Positions 16,078-24,870 of a stretch of 46,020 bases of DNA are shown here, one piece after another. A model generated the notes under the pieces. It did not search any database. It was not told where the DNA came from and saw nothing but the letters and a program-made list of their open reading frames with translations. The stretch is from Lachnospiraceae bacterium (lineage in GTDB: Bacteria; Bacillota; Clostridia; Lachnospirales; Lachnospiraceae): NCBI GenBank assembly GCA_004557975.1, contig SFEV01000019.1, positions 1-46,020 on the forward strand. Reading direction: 5' to 3'. The position numbers and the translations under genes are program-made. Numbering within the stretch: the stretch's first letter is position 1; every line of letters starts with the position of its first letter.

Positions 16078-16221
16078 GAGCCCGGAGCGCGTCAGAAGCT
16101 GTTTTCTGCTGTGTTCCGGATATCAGAGCCCGGAGCGTGTCGGAAATGATGTTCCGATACGTTTCTGATAACAGAGGTTGGAGCGTGTCCGGAAATGATT
16201 CACCGGTATGCTCCGGATAAG
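16078..16221 (+). repeat. Three tandem 48-bp hairpin-forming repeats in the purF leader
   Basis: Units start at 16078, 16126 and 16174. Each folds into one hairpin. Unit 1: GGAGCGCGTCAGAA with TTCTGCTGTGTTCC, 13 of 14 pairs, six-base loop. Unit 2: GGAGCGTGTCGGAA with TTCCGATACGTTTC, all 14 pairs. Unit 3: GGAGCGTG-CCGG with CCGG-TATGCTCC, one bulge. Paired changes between units 1 and 2 (C-G to T-A, A-T to G-C) keep the stem. The array ends as the AAGGAG ribosome site of purF begins. Confidence 0.85.
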
Positions 16222-16232
16222 GAGAGGATACG

Positions 16233-17690
16233 ATGAGTGATACGATTCACGAGCAGATGGAATGCACCGAAAAATTAAAGGAAGAGTGCGGCGTATTCGG
16301 AATTTATGATTTTTCCGGCGAGGATGTTGCATCAACCATTTATTACGGACTGTTTGCACTGCAGCACCGCGGGCAGGAGAGCTGCGGAATTGCAGTCAGC
16401 GATACGAAGGGACCGAAAGGCAGGGTGCTTTCCCACAAAGGAATGGGACTGGTCAATGAGGTCTTTACCGGGGAGCATCTGGCACAGATGAAAGGCGATA
16501 TCGGTGTCGGACATGTCCGCTATTCAACTGCCGGGGGAAGCACACGGGAGAATGCACAGCCGCTGGTGCTCAATTACGTAAAAGGCACACTGGGGCTTGC
16601 CCACAACGGAAATCTGATCAACGCTCCGGAGCTTCGCCGTGAGCTGGAGCTGGGAGGAGCAATTTTTCAGACAACCATCGATACAGAGGTTATGGCGTAT
16701 CACATTGCCCGGGAGCGTGTGAAGACGAAGAACGTGGAGGGTGCGGTGGCCAACGCCATGAAAAAGCTGAAGGGTGCGTATTCTCTGATTGTCATGTCTC
16801 CGAGAAAGCTGATCGGTGCCCGTGATCCCTTCGGATTTCGTCCCCTGTGTATCGGCAGACGCGACAATGCATGGATTCTCGCGTCAGAGACGTGTGCCCT
16901 TGATACGATCGGGGCGGAGTTTGTCCGTGACGTGGAGCCGGGAGAGATTGTGACGATCACACCGGACAAGGGAGTCGTATCGGACAGAAGTATGTGTTTC
17001 CCGAAGGAAGCACAGAACAGGACAGCAAGATGTATTTTTGAATATATTTATTTTGGCCGTCCGGACAGCCATCTGGACGGTATCAGCGTCTACAGATCCC
17101 GCATACAGGCAGGAAGATTTCTGGCCATGGATTCGCCTGTGGAGGCCGATCTGGTGGTCGGTGTGCCGGAGTCGGGAAATGTGGCGGCGCTGGGTTATTC
17201 CATGGAATCAGGAATTCCATACGGCACGGCCTTTGTCAAGAACAGTTATGTGGGCCGTACCTTTATCAAGCCGAAACAGAGCAGCAGAGAATCCAGTGTC
17301 CGCGTGAAGCTGAACGTACTGCGGGAGGCCGTGGCCGGAAAGCGGGTGATCATGATTGATGATTCCATTGTCCGCGGAACGACCAGTGACCGCATTGTAA
17401 GGATGCTGCGCGAAGCAGGAGCGAAGGAAGTTCATATGCGTGTCAGCTCACCGCCGTTTCTGTATCCGTGTTATTTCGGGACCGATGTTCCGGCAAGGGA
17501 ACAGCTGATCGCGTACAACCGCAGTGTGGAGGAGATTCGTCAGATTATCGGCGCAGATTCCCTCGGTTATCTGCGTCTGGAGCGACTTCCGGAACTTGTG
17601 GACGGGCTTCCGATCTGCAGCGGATGCTTTACGGGCAGATATCCGCTGGATCCGCCTGCTGAGGATATCCGCGGGGAGTACGACGCGTAG
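16233..17690 (+). CDS. purF: Amidophosphoribosyltransferase
   Basis: PurF makes phosphoribosylamine from PRPP and glutamine, the first step of purine synthesis. The N-terminal glutaminase nucleophile is Cys19 in KLKEECGVFGIYDF, so the first 18 residues are a cleaved propeptide as in the Bacillus-type enzyme. The PRPP loop is VIMIDDSIVRGTTSD. Cysteines fitting a 4Fe-4S cluster are in TARCIFEYIYFG, FLYPCYFG and LPICSGCFTG, so this is the iron-sulfur form. 485 aa is standard. ATG 16233 has AAGGAG at 16219-16224. The gene follows an unusual structured leader and precedes purB. Confidence 0.98.
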   Translation: MSDTIHEQMECTEKLKEECGVFGIYDFSGEDVASTIYYGLFALQHRGQESCGIAVSDTKGPKGRVLSHKGMGLVNEVFTGEHLAQMKGDIGVGHVRYSTAGGSTRENAQPLVLNYVKGTLGLAHNGNLINAPELRRELELGGAIFQTTIDTEVMAYHIARERVKTKNVEGAVANAMKKLKGAYSLIVMSPRKLIGARDPFGFRPLCIGRRDNAWILASETCALDTIGAEFVRDVEPGEIVTITPDKGVVSDRSMCFPKEAQNRTARCIFEYIYFGRPDSHLDGISVYRSRIQAGRFLAMDSPVEADLVVGVPESGNVAALGYSMESGIPYGTAFVKNSYVGRTFIKPKQSSRESSVRVKLNVLREAVAGKRVIMIDDSIVRGTTSDRIVRMLREAGAKEVHMRVSSPPFLYPCYFGTDVPAREQLIAYNRSVEEIRQIIGADSLGYLRLERLPELVDGLPICSGCFTGRYPLDPPAEDIRGEYDA

Positions 17691-17720
17691 GCCAGATACA
17701 GACTGTACAGATTATTATGA

Positions 17721-17771
17721 CATGCAAAGCATGACGCGCACCTCGCAGCAGGAATGCCGGTGGCATTCCTG
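17721..17771 (+). other. Two perfect hairpins between purF and purB
   Basis: CATGC-aaa-GCATG (17721-17733) and a 10-bp perfect stem CAGGAATGCC-ggt-GGCATTCCTG (17749-17771). Neither is followed by a T-run, so they are not standard terminators. They may stabilise or process the purF-purB transcript. No separate purB promoter was convincing in the 182-bp gap. Confidence 0.65.
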
Positions 17772-17872
17772 AAATAATGGAAAGACACCCGCGCTACGGA
17801 TGCAGGGAGTATCCTGAGACGGGAGTTTATAGACTATAACTGCAACAAAACTGCACAGAAAAGGAGAACCAT

Positions 17873-19306
17873 ATGAGCACAGACAGATACCAGAGTCCAT
17901 TATCTGAACGTTACGCAAGCAAGGAAATGCAGTACATTTTTTCACCGGATATGAAATTCCGTACATGGAGAAAGCTGTGGATTGCTCTTGCCGAGACAGA
18001 GAAAGAGCTGGGACTTGATATTACGGATGAGCAGATCGCAGAGCTGAAGGCATTTCAGGATGACATCAATTACGATGTGGCAAAGGAGCGCGAAAAAGTA
18101 GTGCGCCACGACGTGATGTCCCACGTATACGCCTATGGCGTTCAGTGTCCGAAGGCAAAGCCGATTATCCATCTCGGCGCCACCTCCTGCTACGTTGGAG
18201 ACAATACCGACATCATTGTCATGACGGAAGCGCTGCGCCTCGTAAAGAAAAAGCTGGTGAATGTCATTGCACAGCTTGCCGATTTTGCGCAGAAATACAA
18301 GGATCTTCCGACACTGGCATTTACCCATTTCCAGCCGGCACAGCCTACCACGGTAGGCAAGCGTGCCACTTTGTGGACGCAGGAATTTCTGATGGATCTG
18401 GAGGATCTGGAGTATGTGATCTCCACGATGAAGCTGCTGGGCTCCAAGGGAACGACTGGTACACAGGCAAGCTTCCTGGAACTGTTTGACGGAGATCAGG
18501 AGAAGATCGACCGGATCGACCCGATGATTGCAGAGAAGATGGGATTTGAAGCGTGTGTCGCAGTGTCCGGCCAGACGTATTCCAGAAAGACCGATACGAG
18601 AGTGCTGAATGTGCTTGCAGGTATCGCTGCCAGTGCACATAAAATGTCCAATGATATCCGTCTGCTGCAGCACTTAAAGGAGGTTGAGGAGCCTTTTGAG
18701 AAGACACAGATCGGTTCCTCGGCCATGGCGTACAAGCGCAATCCCATGAGAAGTGAGCGTATCGCCTCTCTCTCCAGATATGTGATCTGTGATGCACTGA
18801 ATCCGGCGATCACATCGTCCTGTCAGTGGTTTGAGCGCACGCTGGATGATTCTGCCAACAAGCGTCTCTCCATTCCGGAGGGATTCCTTGCCGTAGACGG
18901 CATCCTGGATCTGTGCCTGAACGTCACAGACGGACTGAAGGTATACCCGAAGGTCATTGAGAAGCGTCTGATGTCAGAGCTTCCGTTTATGGCCACAGAG
19001 AATATCATGATGGATGCGGTGAAGGCAGGCGGCGACCGTCAGGAGCTCCATGAGAAGATCCGTACACTCTCCATGGAAGCAGGACGCAACGTAAAGGAAG
19101 AAGGAAAAGAGAACAACCTTCTGGAACTGATCGCTGCAGACCCGTCCTTCAATATGTCCCTGGAGGATCTGCAGAAATCCATGGATCCGTCCAGATATGT
19201 GGGACGTTCCAGAGAACAGGTGGAGCGCTTTGTTTCCACAGTCGTGGCGCCTGTGCTTGAGGCAAACAGGGAGCTGCTCGGTGTAAAGGCGGAAATCAAC
19301 GTATAA
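17873..19306 (+). CDS. purB: Adenylosuccinate lyase
   Basis: PurB catalyses two fumarate-releasing steps in purine synthesis: SAICAR to AICAR, and adenylosuccinate to AMP. The fumarase-superfamily signature GSSAMAYKRNPMRSE starts at about residue 281. HLGATSCYVGDNTDI and KGTTGTQASF are the other active-site segments. 477 aa is normal for the longer, mammal-like subtype common in Clostridia. AAGGAG is seven bases before ATG 17873. The following gene, purA, makes the substrate for its second reaction. Confidence 0.98.
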   Translation: MSTDRYQSPLSERYASKEMQYIFSPDMKFRTWRKLWIALAETEKELGLDITDEQIAELKAFQDDINYDVAKEREKVVRHDVMSHVYAYGVQCPKAKPIIHLGATSCYVGDNTDIIVMTEALRLVKKKLVNVIAQLADFAQKYKDLPTLAFTHFQPAQPTTVGKRATLWTQEFLMDLEDLEYVISTMKLLGSKGTTGTQASFLELFDGDQEKIDRIDPMIAEKMGFEACVAVSGQTYSRKTDTRVLNVLAGIAASAHKMSNDIRLLQHLKEVEEPFEKTQIGSSAMAYKRNPMRSERIASLSRYVICDALNPAITSSCQWFERTLDDSANKRLSIPEGFLAVDGILDLCLNVTDGLKVYPKVIEKRLMSELPFMATENIMMDAVKAGGDRQELHEKIRTLSMEAGRNVKEEGKENNLLELIAADPSFNMSLEDLQKSMDPSRYVGRSREQVERFVSTVVAPVLEANRELLGVKAEINV

Positions 19307-19317
19307 GAAATTATCGT

Positions 19318-19346
19318 TTTACTTATGGGTAAAATTGTAGTATACT
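19318..19346 (+). promoter_or_regulatory. purA promoter
   Basis: TTTACT, 17 bp, TATACT, starting just after the purB stop. The predicted leader is about 160 nt and holds a dyad TCGGATCA-GA-TGATCCGA (19435-19452). No known riboswitch was recognised in it. Confidence 0.65.
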
Positions 19347-19514
19347 ATAAATGCTGTCGGCGGCAGTATGTCCCGGCAGACGGAATGGCGGACAGATTCC
19401 AGTATATCAGAGAGTCCGTACGTTCCGGTACATTTCGGATCAGATGATCCGATTGACAGCACACAGGCAGGCGTGCAGCATGCCGAAGATACAGTTCAGG
19501 AGGAGACAGAACTT

Positions 19515-20789
19515 ATGGTACAGGCAGTAGTAGGAGCCAACTGGGGAGACGAGGGAAAAGGCAAGATAACAGATATGCTTGCAGAAAAAGCAGATATCAT
19601 CGTTCGTTTTCAGGGCGGCGCAAATGCAGGGCATACAATTGTTAACAATTATGGAAAATTTGCACTGCACACACTTCCGTCAGGAGTGTTCTATGATCAT
19701 ACAACGAGCATTATCGGAAACGGTGTTGCACTGAATATTCCGGTGCTGTTTGGCGAAGTGAAGAGCATTGTGGACCGCAATGTTCCGATGCCGAAGATTC
19801 TTGTATCTGACCGGGCGCAGATCGTGATGTCCTATCACATTCTGTTCGACCAGTACGAAGAGGAGCGTCTCGGAGGAAAATCCTTTGGATCAACAAAATC
19901 CGGTATTGCACCGTTTTATTCTGATAAGTTTTCAAAAATCGGTTTTCAGGTGAGCGAGCTGTTCGATGAAGAGCTGCTTCAGGAAAAGGTAAAGCGTATC
20001 TGTGATCTGAAGAATCCGCTTCTGGAGTACCTGTATCACAAGCCGCTTCTGACACCGGAATCACTGCTTGAGGAGCTTCACGGATACAGAGATATGGTAG
20101 CACCTTTCGTGTGCGATACGTCAGCATTTCTGGATCAGGCACTTAAGGAAGGCAAGACTATTCTTCTGGAGGGTCAGCTGGGTTCTCTCAAGGATCCGGA
20201 TCACGGCATCTATCCGATGGTTACATCATCCTCCACGCTGGCAGGCTACGGAGCAATCGGCGCAGGCATTCCGCCCTATGAGATTAAGAAGATTGTGACG
20301 GTCTGCAAGGCATATTCCAGTGCGGTGGGCGCAGGCGCTTTTGTCAGTGAGATTTTTGGTGAGGAGGCAGATGAGCTTCGCAGACGCGGAGGAGACGGCG
20401 GTGAGTACGGCGCGACAACGGGACGTCCAAGGAGAATGGGCTGGTTCGACTGTGTGGCATCAAAATACGGCTGCAGAATGCAGGGCACAACGGATGTGGC
20501 ATTTACGGTTCTCGATGTCCTCGGATATCTCGACGAGATTCCTGTATGTGTCGGCTACGAGATTGACGGTCAGGTGACCACAGATTTCCCGACGACTTCA
20601 AAGCTTGAGAAGGCAAAGCCTGTTCTGGAGGTTCTTCCGGGATGGAAATGCGATATCCGCGGCATCCGCAGATATGAGGATCTGCCGGAGAACTGCAGAA
20701 AATACATCGAGTTCGTGGAAGAGCACATCGGATACCCGATCACAATGGTTTCCAACGGACCGGGCAGAGACGATATTATTTACAGATAG
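19515..20789 (+). CDS. purA: Adenylosuccinate synthetase
   Basis: PurA joins IMP and aspartate with GTP to form adenylosuccinate. The N-terminus MVQAVVGANWGDEGKGK carries the GTP P-loop GDEGKGK, followed by GGANAGHTIV. Later motifs are SSTLAGYGAIGAG, VCKAYSSAVGAG and TTGRPRRMGWFD. 424 aa is standard. The frame is open upstream to 19368, but ATG 19515 is chosen because the family starts there, GGAGGAG precedes it, and the upstream 49 codons overlap the leader dyad and have no ribosome site. Confidence 0.98.
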   Translation: MVQAVVGANWGDEGKGKITDMLAEKADIIVRFQGGANAGHTIVNNYGKFALHTLPSGVFYDHTTSIIGNGVALNIPVLFGEVKSIVDRNVPMPKILVSDRAQIVMSYHILFDQYEEERLGGKSFGSTKSGIAPFYSDKFSKIGFQVSELFDEELLQEKVKRICDLKNPLLEYLYHKPLLTPESLLEELHGYRDMVAPFVCDTSAFLDQALKEGKTILLEGQLGSLKDPDHGIYPMVTSSSTLAGYGAIGAGIPPYEIKKIVTVCKAYSSAVGAGAFVSEIFGEEADELRRRGGDGGEYGATTGRPRRMGWFDCVASKYGCRMQGTTDVAFTVLDVLGYLDEIPVCVGYEIDGQVTTDFPTTSKLEKAKPVLEVLPGWKCDIRGIRRYEDLPENCRKYIEFVEEHIGYPITMVSNGPGRDDIIYR

Positions 20790-20823
20790 AAGATCATCCC
20801 TCCGGATGATGAGAGAAAAGGGA

Positions 20824-20867
20824 ACACATTCAGGAGTACAGAACGGTATTTCTGAATGTGTTTTTTT
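20824..20867 (+). terminator. purA terminator
   Basis: A perfect 10-bp stem ACACATTCAG / CTGAATGTGT is followed by a T-run. A smaller dyad ATCATCC-ctcc-GGATGAT (20793-20810) sits between the purA stop and the terminator. Confidence 0.92.
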
Positions 20868-20876
20868 ACTTTCCTG

Positions 20877-20904
20877 TTGTCATTATTGTGACATTCATGA
20901 TAAT
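20877..20904 (+). promoter_or_regulatory. Possible promoter of the surface protein gene
   Basis: TTGTCA, 16 bp, GATAAT (an alternative -10, TAATAT, gives 18 bp). It lies directly after the purA terminator and about 107 bp before the gene. Confidence 0.5.
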
Positions 20905-21010
20905 ATGAGAAAAAAGCTGAGAGTAATATACTCTTTTGCATTTGGTAACACGTTGAAATGGAGCAAATCCCGTATTTCTGCAAAAGGGCGGATTCAGAGA
21001 GGAGAGAGTA

Positions 21011-24000
21011 ATGAGAAACAGAAAATTCAGAAACAGGAAGTGGTTCTCCCTGCTTCTGGCTGCATCGCTGGCGGGCAGTACGGCATCTCCGTATGTGATG
21101 ACTGCATCGGCTGAGGAAGAGATGATTGTGTCGGAAGAGCCAGTGGCTGAGGAGGAGATTTATCTTGCAGAGGATGAAGTTTTTTCTGCAGGAGCGGAGG
21201 AGGAAGTCTTTTTGGGAAGCACAGAGGATGTGCTGTCCTCCGGGGAGGAAAGCGGAGACGAAATCCTGGAGGATGTTGTATCGGAGGATGTTGTGTCAGA
21301 AGCTATTGTAACAGAAGATGTTGCATCAGAGGATCTGTCTGCCGGTACCGGGGAAGAATTGCCGGATCCTTCCGCCGCAGATCCGACTGCTCCTTCGGAT
21401 GAGGAAACGGAGGACGTTCCTGCAGGAGATGCCTGTGATGTGACGGAAGGCTGCATCCTCAGTGCAGGACATGAGGGCAGCTGCCAGACAGACGTCGACG
21501 AAATCACTGTGGAAATGGTGGAGGAAGTCGGAGCGCAGGAGATGGAGCTGCTGGAAATGACCGACGAAGAACTGGCACAGAAGGTAACGGAAATAAACAA
21601 TGATATTGAGGATAAGTATACAATAGATTTTAATGAGTATAAAGGGATGTCCTTACAGGATCCGGATGGTCAGTGGAGCTGGTCCAGTGATGTTTCGGAT
21701 GATGGATCGGAAAGCCATGTATTAACGCTGAATAATTTCAGTGCTGAATTTGGATATGATGGCATTTACGTTCCATATGGGACAACTATCATACTGAAGG
21801 GAACGAACAGCATAACATATTGTACGAATAATAGTCAGGTTAGGAGTACTGGAATTACAGTCTGTGAAAGAGCAGCTGAATATGCACTTGACGATCCGGC
21901 AGCATCCGGCAATTCGGGAGACTCCGGTTTGACAATTACCGGTGAAGCGGGAGCGGTACTGAAATTAGTCAGCGAATGTCAGGCAGTGTATTCCTCCGAC
22001 TATCCGGATTATCATGCAATATCTCTGGAACCGTATTGTGACAGAACTACCGATGAGCTTATTTTAGGAAACCTCGTAGTGGATGGAGTAACCATTGAGA
22101 CATCAGGTGCAAACAGTGATCTTTCAGTATATTCGGAAGAACTGGTTAACCGGGGAGGAAATATGATACTGAACAATGCTGCTGTCATAAGCAGTGGAGA
22201 TGGATTTTCGGTACTGCGAGCTTATGGAGATGTCAGGATGACCGGAAGCAGTGTTTCAGCTACAGGAAACACATATTCTATCGTGTATGCGGAATCAGTA
22301 ATCCTCAATAACAGTACTGTGCAAAGGCCGGCAGGCTACCCGATAAAATCCTCTGCTTTTCAATTCACTACAGTTTTTGGAATAATGGCCACAAATGTAC
22401 TGGTGAATGACAGTACCATTGATTTAGATATTACCTTTGATGCTACAGGAAGTTGTGTTGGTATTAAAGCATATGGTGGGGAATTCGAGATAAGTGGCAA
22501 CAGCATCATTGATATCGCTGTTACCTCAGAGTCTGGATCCGGGTGCGTCGGTATAGTGAACTTAGCTACTATTGAGGATGATGGGGATTTGACATACGAG
22601 GGAACAATCCGGATATGTGACAACAGTACTGTTATCCTGGATGTAAAAAATGGATACGGATATGCAATGGGTATCGCTTCACAAGAGCTTTCTGTTGAGA
22701 ACTGTGACAGGGTAGAAATCAAGGCGGAAGCAGGCATTGAGACAGACAGCTGGTACGCTCAGGCACACGGAATAGACACAGGCATCACCGAAATCAGAAA
22801 TTCCAATCTGTACGTTACGGTTGCCGGTTTTGATTGCAAATCCTGTGAAATATTATCAGCTGATGGCGGCATCAAAATGCAGATTCCGGAAGATGTCTCG
22901 ATTCGCGAAGTGGAAGGGCAGAAAGGTAAAGTATACGAAAGTTCAGACGGAGGCAATGCTGTTTCTTCCATGAATGAAGACGAATTTGAAAATTACTGGA
23001 TCAATCTCTGGAATGATGATCAGAGCATTTCTTCCGGAAAACGTGTAACCTACACCACGGTCATCGAGCGTTCTCATGCAGACAGTCAGGTATCATCGGT
23101 CACGGTTGCGGGAAATGAGTCTGCATGGCCTGATGGCTCTGCGGAGCATACCGTTGTCCTGAAGCATGGATCCTCTCTTCCGGAGACGCTGCCGGCAGAG
23201 GCCATTGTTCTGAATGACCCGTATGCATCTCTGGAGTCGGATCCCGTATCTTCGGACGGAGGCGCCACATGGACGTTTACGGTTCTGGCGGAGAATCTTT
23301 CCTCTGCAAAGTACACGCTCCATATCAGTGTGGATCCCACGCACACATTCGGAGACTGGACAAAGAAGGATGAGAGTACACACAGCCGTACCTGTCAGAT
23401 CTGCGGCCACGTGGAGACAGAGAGTCACACGGGAGGCACAGCGGACTGCCACTCTGCCCGTGTATGTGATATCTGCCGTACCGCTTACGGAACGGTCGAC
23501 GCATCAAACCATACGGGCGGCACAGAGCTTCGCGATGTCAGAAAAGAATCCTGTGCGAAAAACGGATACACGGGTGATACGTACTGCCTGGGCTGCGGTG
23601 AAAAAATCGCGTCGGGAGAGGAAATTCCGGCAGTTCCACATACATGGGATGACGGAGTTGTCACGAAAGAACCGACCTGTGTGGAAAAGGGCGTAAAGAC
23701 GTATACGTGTGGTGTATGTGGAGCGACACGTACAGAGGAGCTTCCTCTTTCTGCGGAGCATCGTACAGAACTTCGCGGCGCTCAGGAGCCCACAAAGGAT
23801 GCGCAGGGTTACACAGGAGATACGGTCTGTGCGGACTGTGGAGAGGTTCTGGAATCCGGAAAGACGGTTCTGTCCTACTCGGACTCTCTGAACACAAAGA
23901 TTGGAGCTTACTGGAGCGGCAGCAAGATCAAAGTTACCTGGGGTAAAGTTTCCGGTGCGGAAGGCTATGAGGTGCTGATCGAGCAGTGCGGAAAGAGCCT

Positions 24001-24472
24001 TGACAGCGGCGACAGGGAAAAGACGGTGACCGATGTGAACCGGACCTGGACTTCCCTTTCAAAAATCAAGGGGAAGAAGCTGGATCCGAAGAAGGAATAC
24101 AAGATCCGCGTGCGCGCATACCGCACGGTAAACGGAAAACGTAAGTACATCGGCAAGAGCTACATTCTCCACGTTGCCGGCAGGGACAGTACAAAATGGA
24201 CGAATGCAAAGCAGCTTAAGACAAGCTCCGGCAAGCGGACCGTCATACTTGGAAAATCTCTCCGTGTTTCTGCAAAAATACTGAAAGAAAATAAGGCGCT
24301 GCGTCTTCTCAGCAAAAAGCATGGTGCACGGGTGCGTTACTGGTCCACAAACAAGGCGGTTGCGACTGTCAGCAAAAACGGAAAGGTGACGACTACGGGA
24401 AAAGGAACGTGCTATATTTACATGACAGCACTGAACGGTACAAAAACGCGTGTGAAATTAACGGTGAATTAA
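21011..24472 (+). CDS. Secreted multidomain surface protein (beta-helix, CxxC repeats, Fn3, Ig-like 2)
   Basis: An 1153-aa exported protein. A signal peptide (RNRKFRNRKW then LLLAASLAGS) probably ends after ASA at residue 34. Residues 35-195 are very acidic, with tandem SEDVV-type units. About 215-665 looks like a right-handed beta-helix, with repeated short strands and Asn/Gly/Ser turns and phrases such as NNSTV and EISGNSIIDIAV. About 778-955 holds HTFGDW, HTGGT and GYTGDT units with paired CxxC motifs, often seen in Lachnospiraceae surface proteins. A fibronectin type III-like unit (about 959-1050) and a bacterial Ig-like 2-like domain close the protein. There is no LPxTG motif, so attachment is unknown. 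The beta-helix part looks more AT-rich than its flanks. Binding target or enzyme activity cannot be stated. Confidence 0.85.
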   Translation: MRNRKFRNRKWFSLLLAASLAGSTASPYVMTASAEEEMIVSEEPVAEEEIYLAEDEVFSAGAEEEVFLGSTEDVLSSGEESGDEILEDVVSEDVVSEAIVTEDVASEDLSAGTGEELPDPSAADPTAPSDEETEDVPAGDACDVTEGCILSAGHEGSCQTDVDEITVEMVEEVGAQEMELLEMTDEELAQKVTEINNDIEDKYTIDFNEYKGMSLQDPDGQWSWSSDVSDDGSESHVLTLNNFSAEFGYDGIYVPYGTTIILKGTNSITYCTNNSQVRSTGITVCERAAEYALDDPAASGNSGDSGLTITGEAGAVLKLVSECQAVYSSDYPDYHAISLEPYCDRTTDELILGNLVVDGVTIETSGANSDLSVYSEELVNRGGNMILNNAAVISSGDGFSVLRAYGDVRMTGSSVSATGNTYSIVYAESVILNNSTVQRPAGYPIKSSAFQFTTVFGIMATNVLVNDSTIDLDITFDATGSCVGIKAYGGEFEISGNSIIDIAVTSESGSGCVGIVNLATIEDDGDLTYEGTIRICDNSTVILDVKNGYGYAMGIASQELSVENCDRVEIKAEAGIETDSWYAQAHGIDTGITEIRNSNLYVTVAGFDCKSCEILSADGGIKMQIPEDVSIREVEGQKGKVYESSDGGNAVSSMNEDEFENYWINLWNDDQSISSGKRVTYTTVIERSHADSQVSSVTVAGNESAWPDGSAEHTVVLKHGSSLPETLPAEAIVLNDPYASLESDPVSSDGGATWTFTVLAENLSSAKYTLHISVDPTHTFGDWTKKDESTHSRTCQICGHVETESHTGGTADCHSARVCDICRTAYGTVDASNHTGGTELRDVRKESCAKNGYTGDTYCLGCGEKIASGEEIPAVPHTWDDGVVTKEPTCVEKGVKTYTCGVCGATRTEELPLSAEHRTELRGAQEPTKDAQGYTGDTVCADCGEVLESGKTVLSYSDSLNTKIGAYWSGSKIKVTWGKVSGAEGYEVLIEQCGKSLDSGDREKTVTDVNRTWTSLSKIKGKKLDPKKEYKIRVRAYRTVNGKRKYIGKSYILHVAGRDSTKWTNAKQLKTSSGKRTVILGKSLRVSAKILKENKALRLLSKKHGARVRYWSTNKAVATVSKNGKVTTTGKGTCYIYMTALNGTKTRVKLTVN

Positions 24473-24532
24473 CCGGAATATCCGCCTGACCGGTGAGGAA
24501 TCACAGACGGATAATTGAAGTGAAAAGTGAAA

Positions 24533-24578
24533 CAGCCGGGGATTCAGACTAATCATCTGATTCCCCGGCTGCTTTTTT
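24533..24578 (+). terminator. Terminator of the surface protein gene
   Basis: A 10-bp stem CAGCCGGGGA / TCCCCGGCTG with further inner pairing is followed by CTTTTTTG. The same hairpin overlaps the last codons of the convergent small membrane protein and may serve both strands. Confidence 0.9.
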
Positions 24579-24782
24579 GTCATTGCGGTGATCAAGCACT
24601 CTCGCAATCAGCATCATGGCATAGATCAGGCACGGAATCACGATCGTGCATCCGATGGATGCCATCAGCATGTTTTTGGTGGCAGGGCTTGCCGTCACTC
24701 CGAGAACGAGTGTGACAAGATACATACCTGCCAGCAGTATGACGCCGGTCAGCGCCAGAATGCGTTTTGCCTTCTGCATCAT
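24549..24782 (-). CDS. Small two-helix membrane protein, unknown
   Basis: 77 aa, beginning MMQKAKRILALTG. Two hydrophobic helices are visible (about residues 8-30 and 38-62), followed by a charged cytoplasmic tail RVLDHRNDKKAAGESDD. GAAAGGA precedes the first of two adjacent ATG codons. No family was recognised with confidence. It lies between the surface protein terminator and the MATE gene, on the same strand as the latter and 88 bp downstream of its stop, so it may be cotranscribed. Confidence 0.7.
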   Translation of the reverse strand: MMQKAKRILALTGVILLAGMYLVTLVLGVTASPATKNMLMASIGCTIVIPCLIYAMMLIARVLDHRNDKKAAGESDD

Positions 24783-24870
24783 TTCCTATCCTTTCTGTGT
24801 AGTGATATCGGCCGGATATGACCCTTCTTTTATAATAACAGACTGTGCACCATAAGAAAAGATCGGAAAA

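Noticed and set aside
16078..16221. Repeat array in the purF leader as a CRISPR
   Set aside because: Only three units, with no unique spacers between them; the repeats are contiguous and imperfect, and there are no cas genes.
19368..19514. A 49-codon in-frame N-terminal extension of purA
   Set aside because: No ribosome site, unrelated to PurA, and it overlaps a leader dyad. The family start at 19515 has a good ribosome site.
19347..19514. Purine riboswitch in the purA leader
   Set aside because: No match to the conserved purine-riboswitch core was found by eye, only a simple dyad.
24849..24870. Gene between the small membrane protein and the MATE gene
   Set aside because: The spacer of 88 bp is AT-rich with no frame and ribosome site pair.
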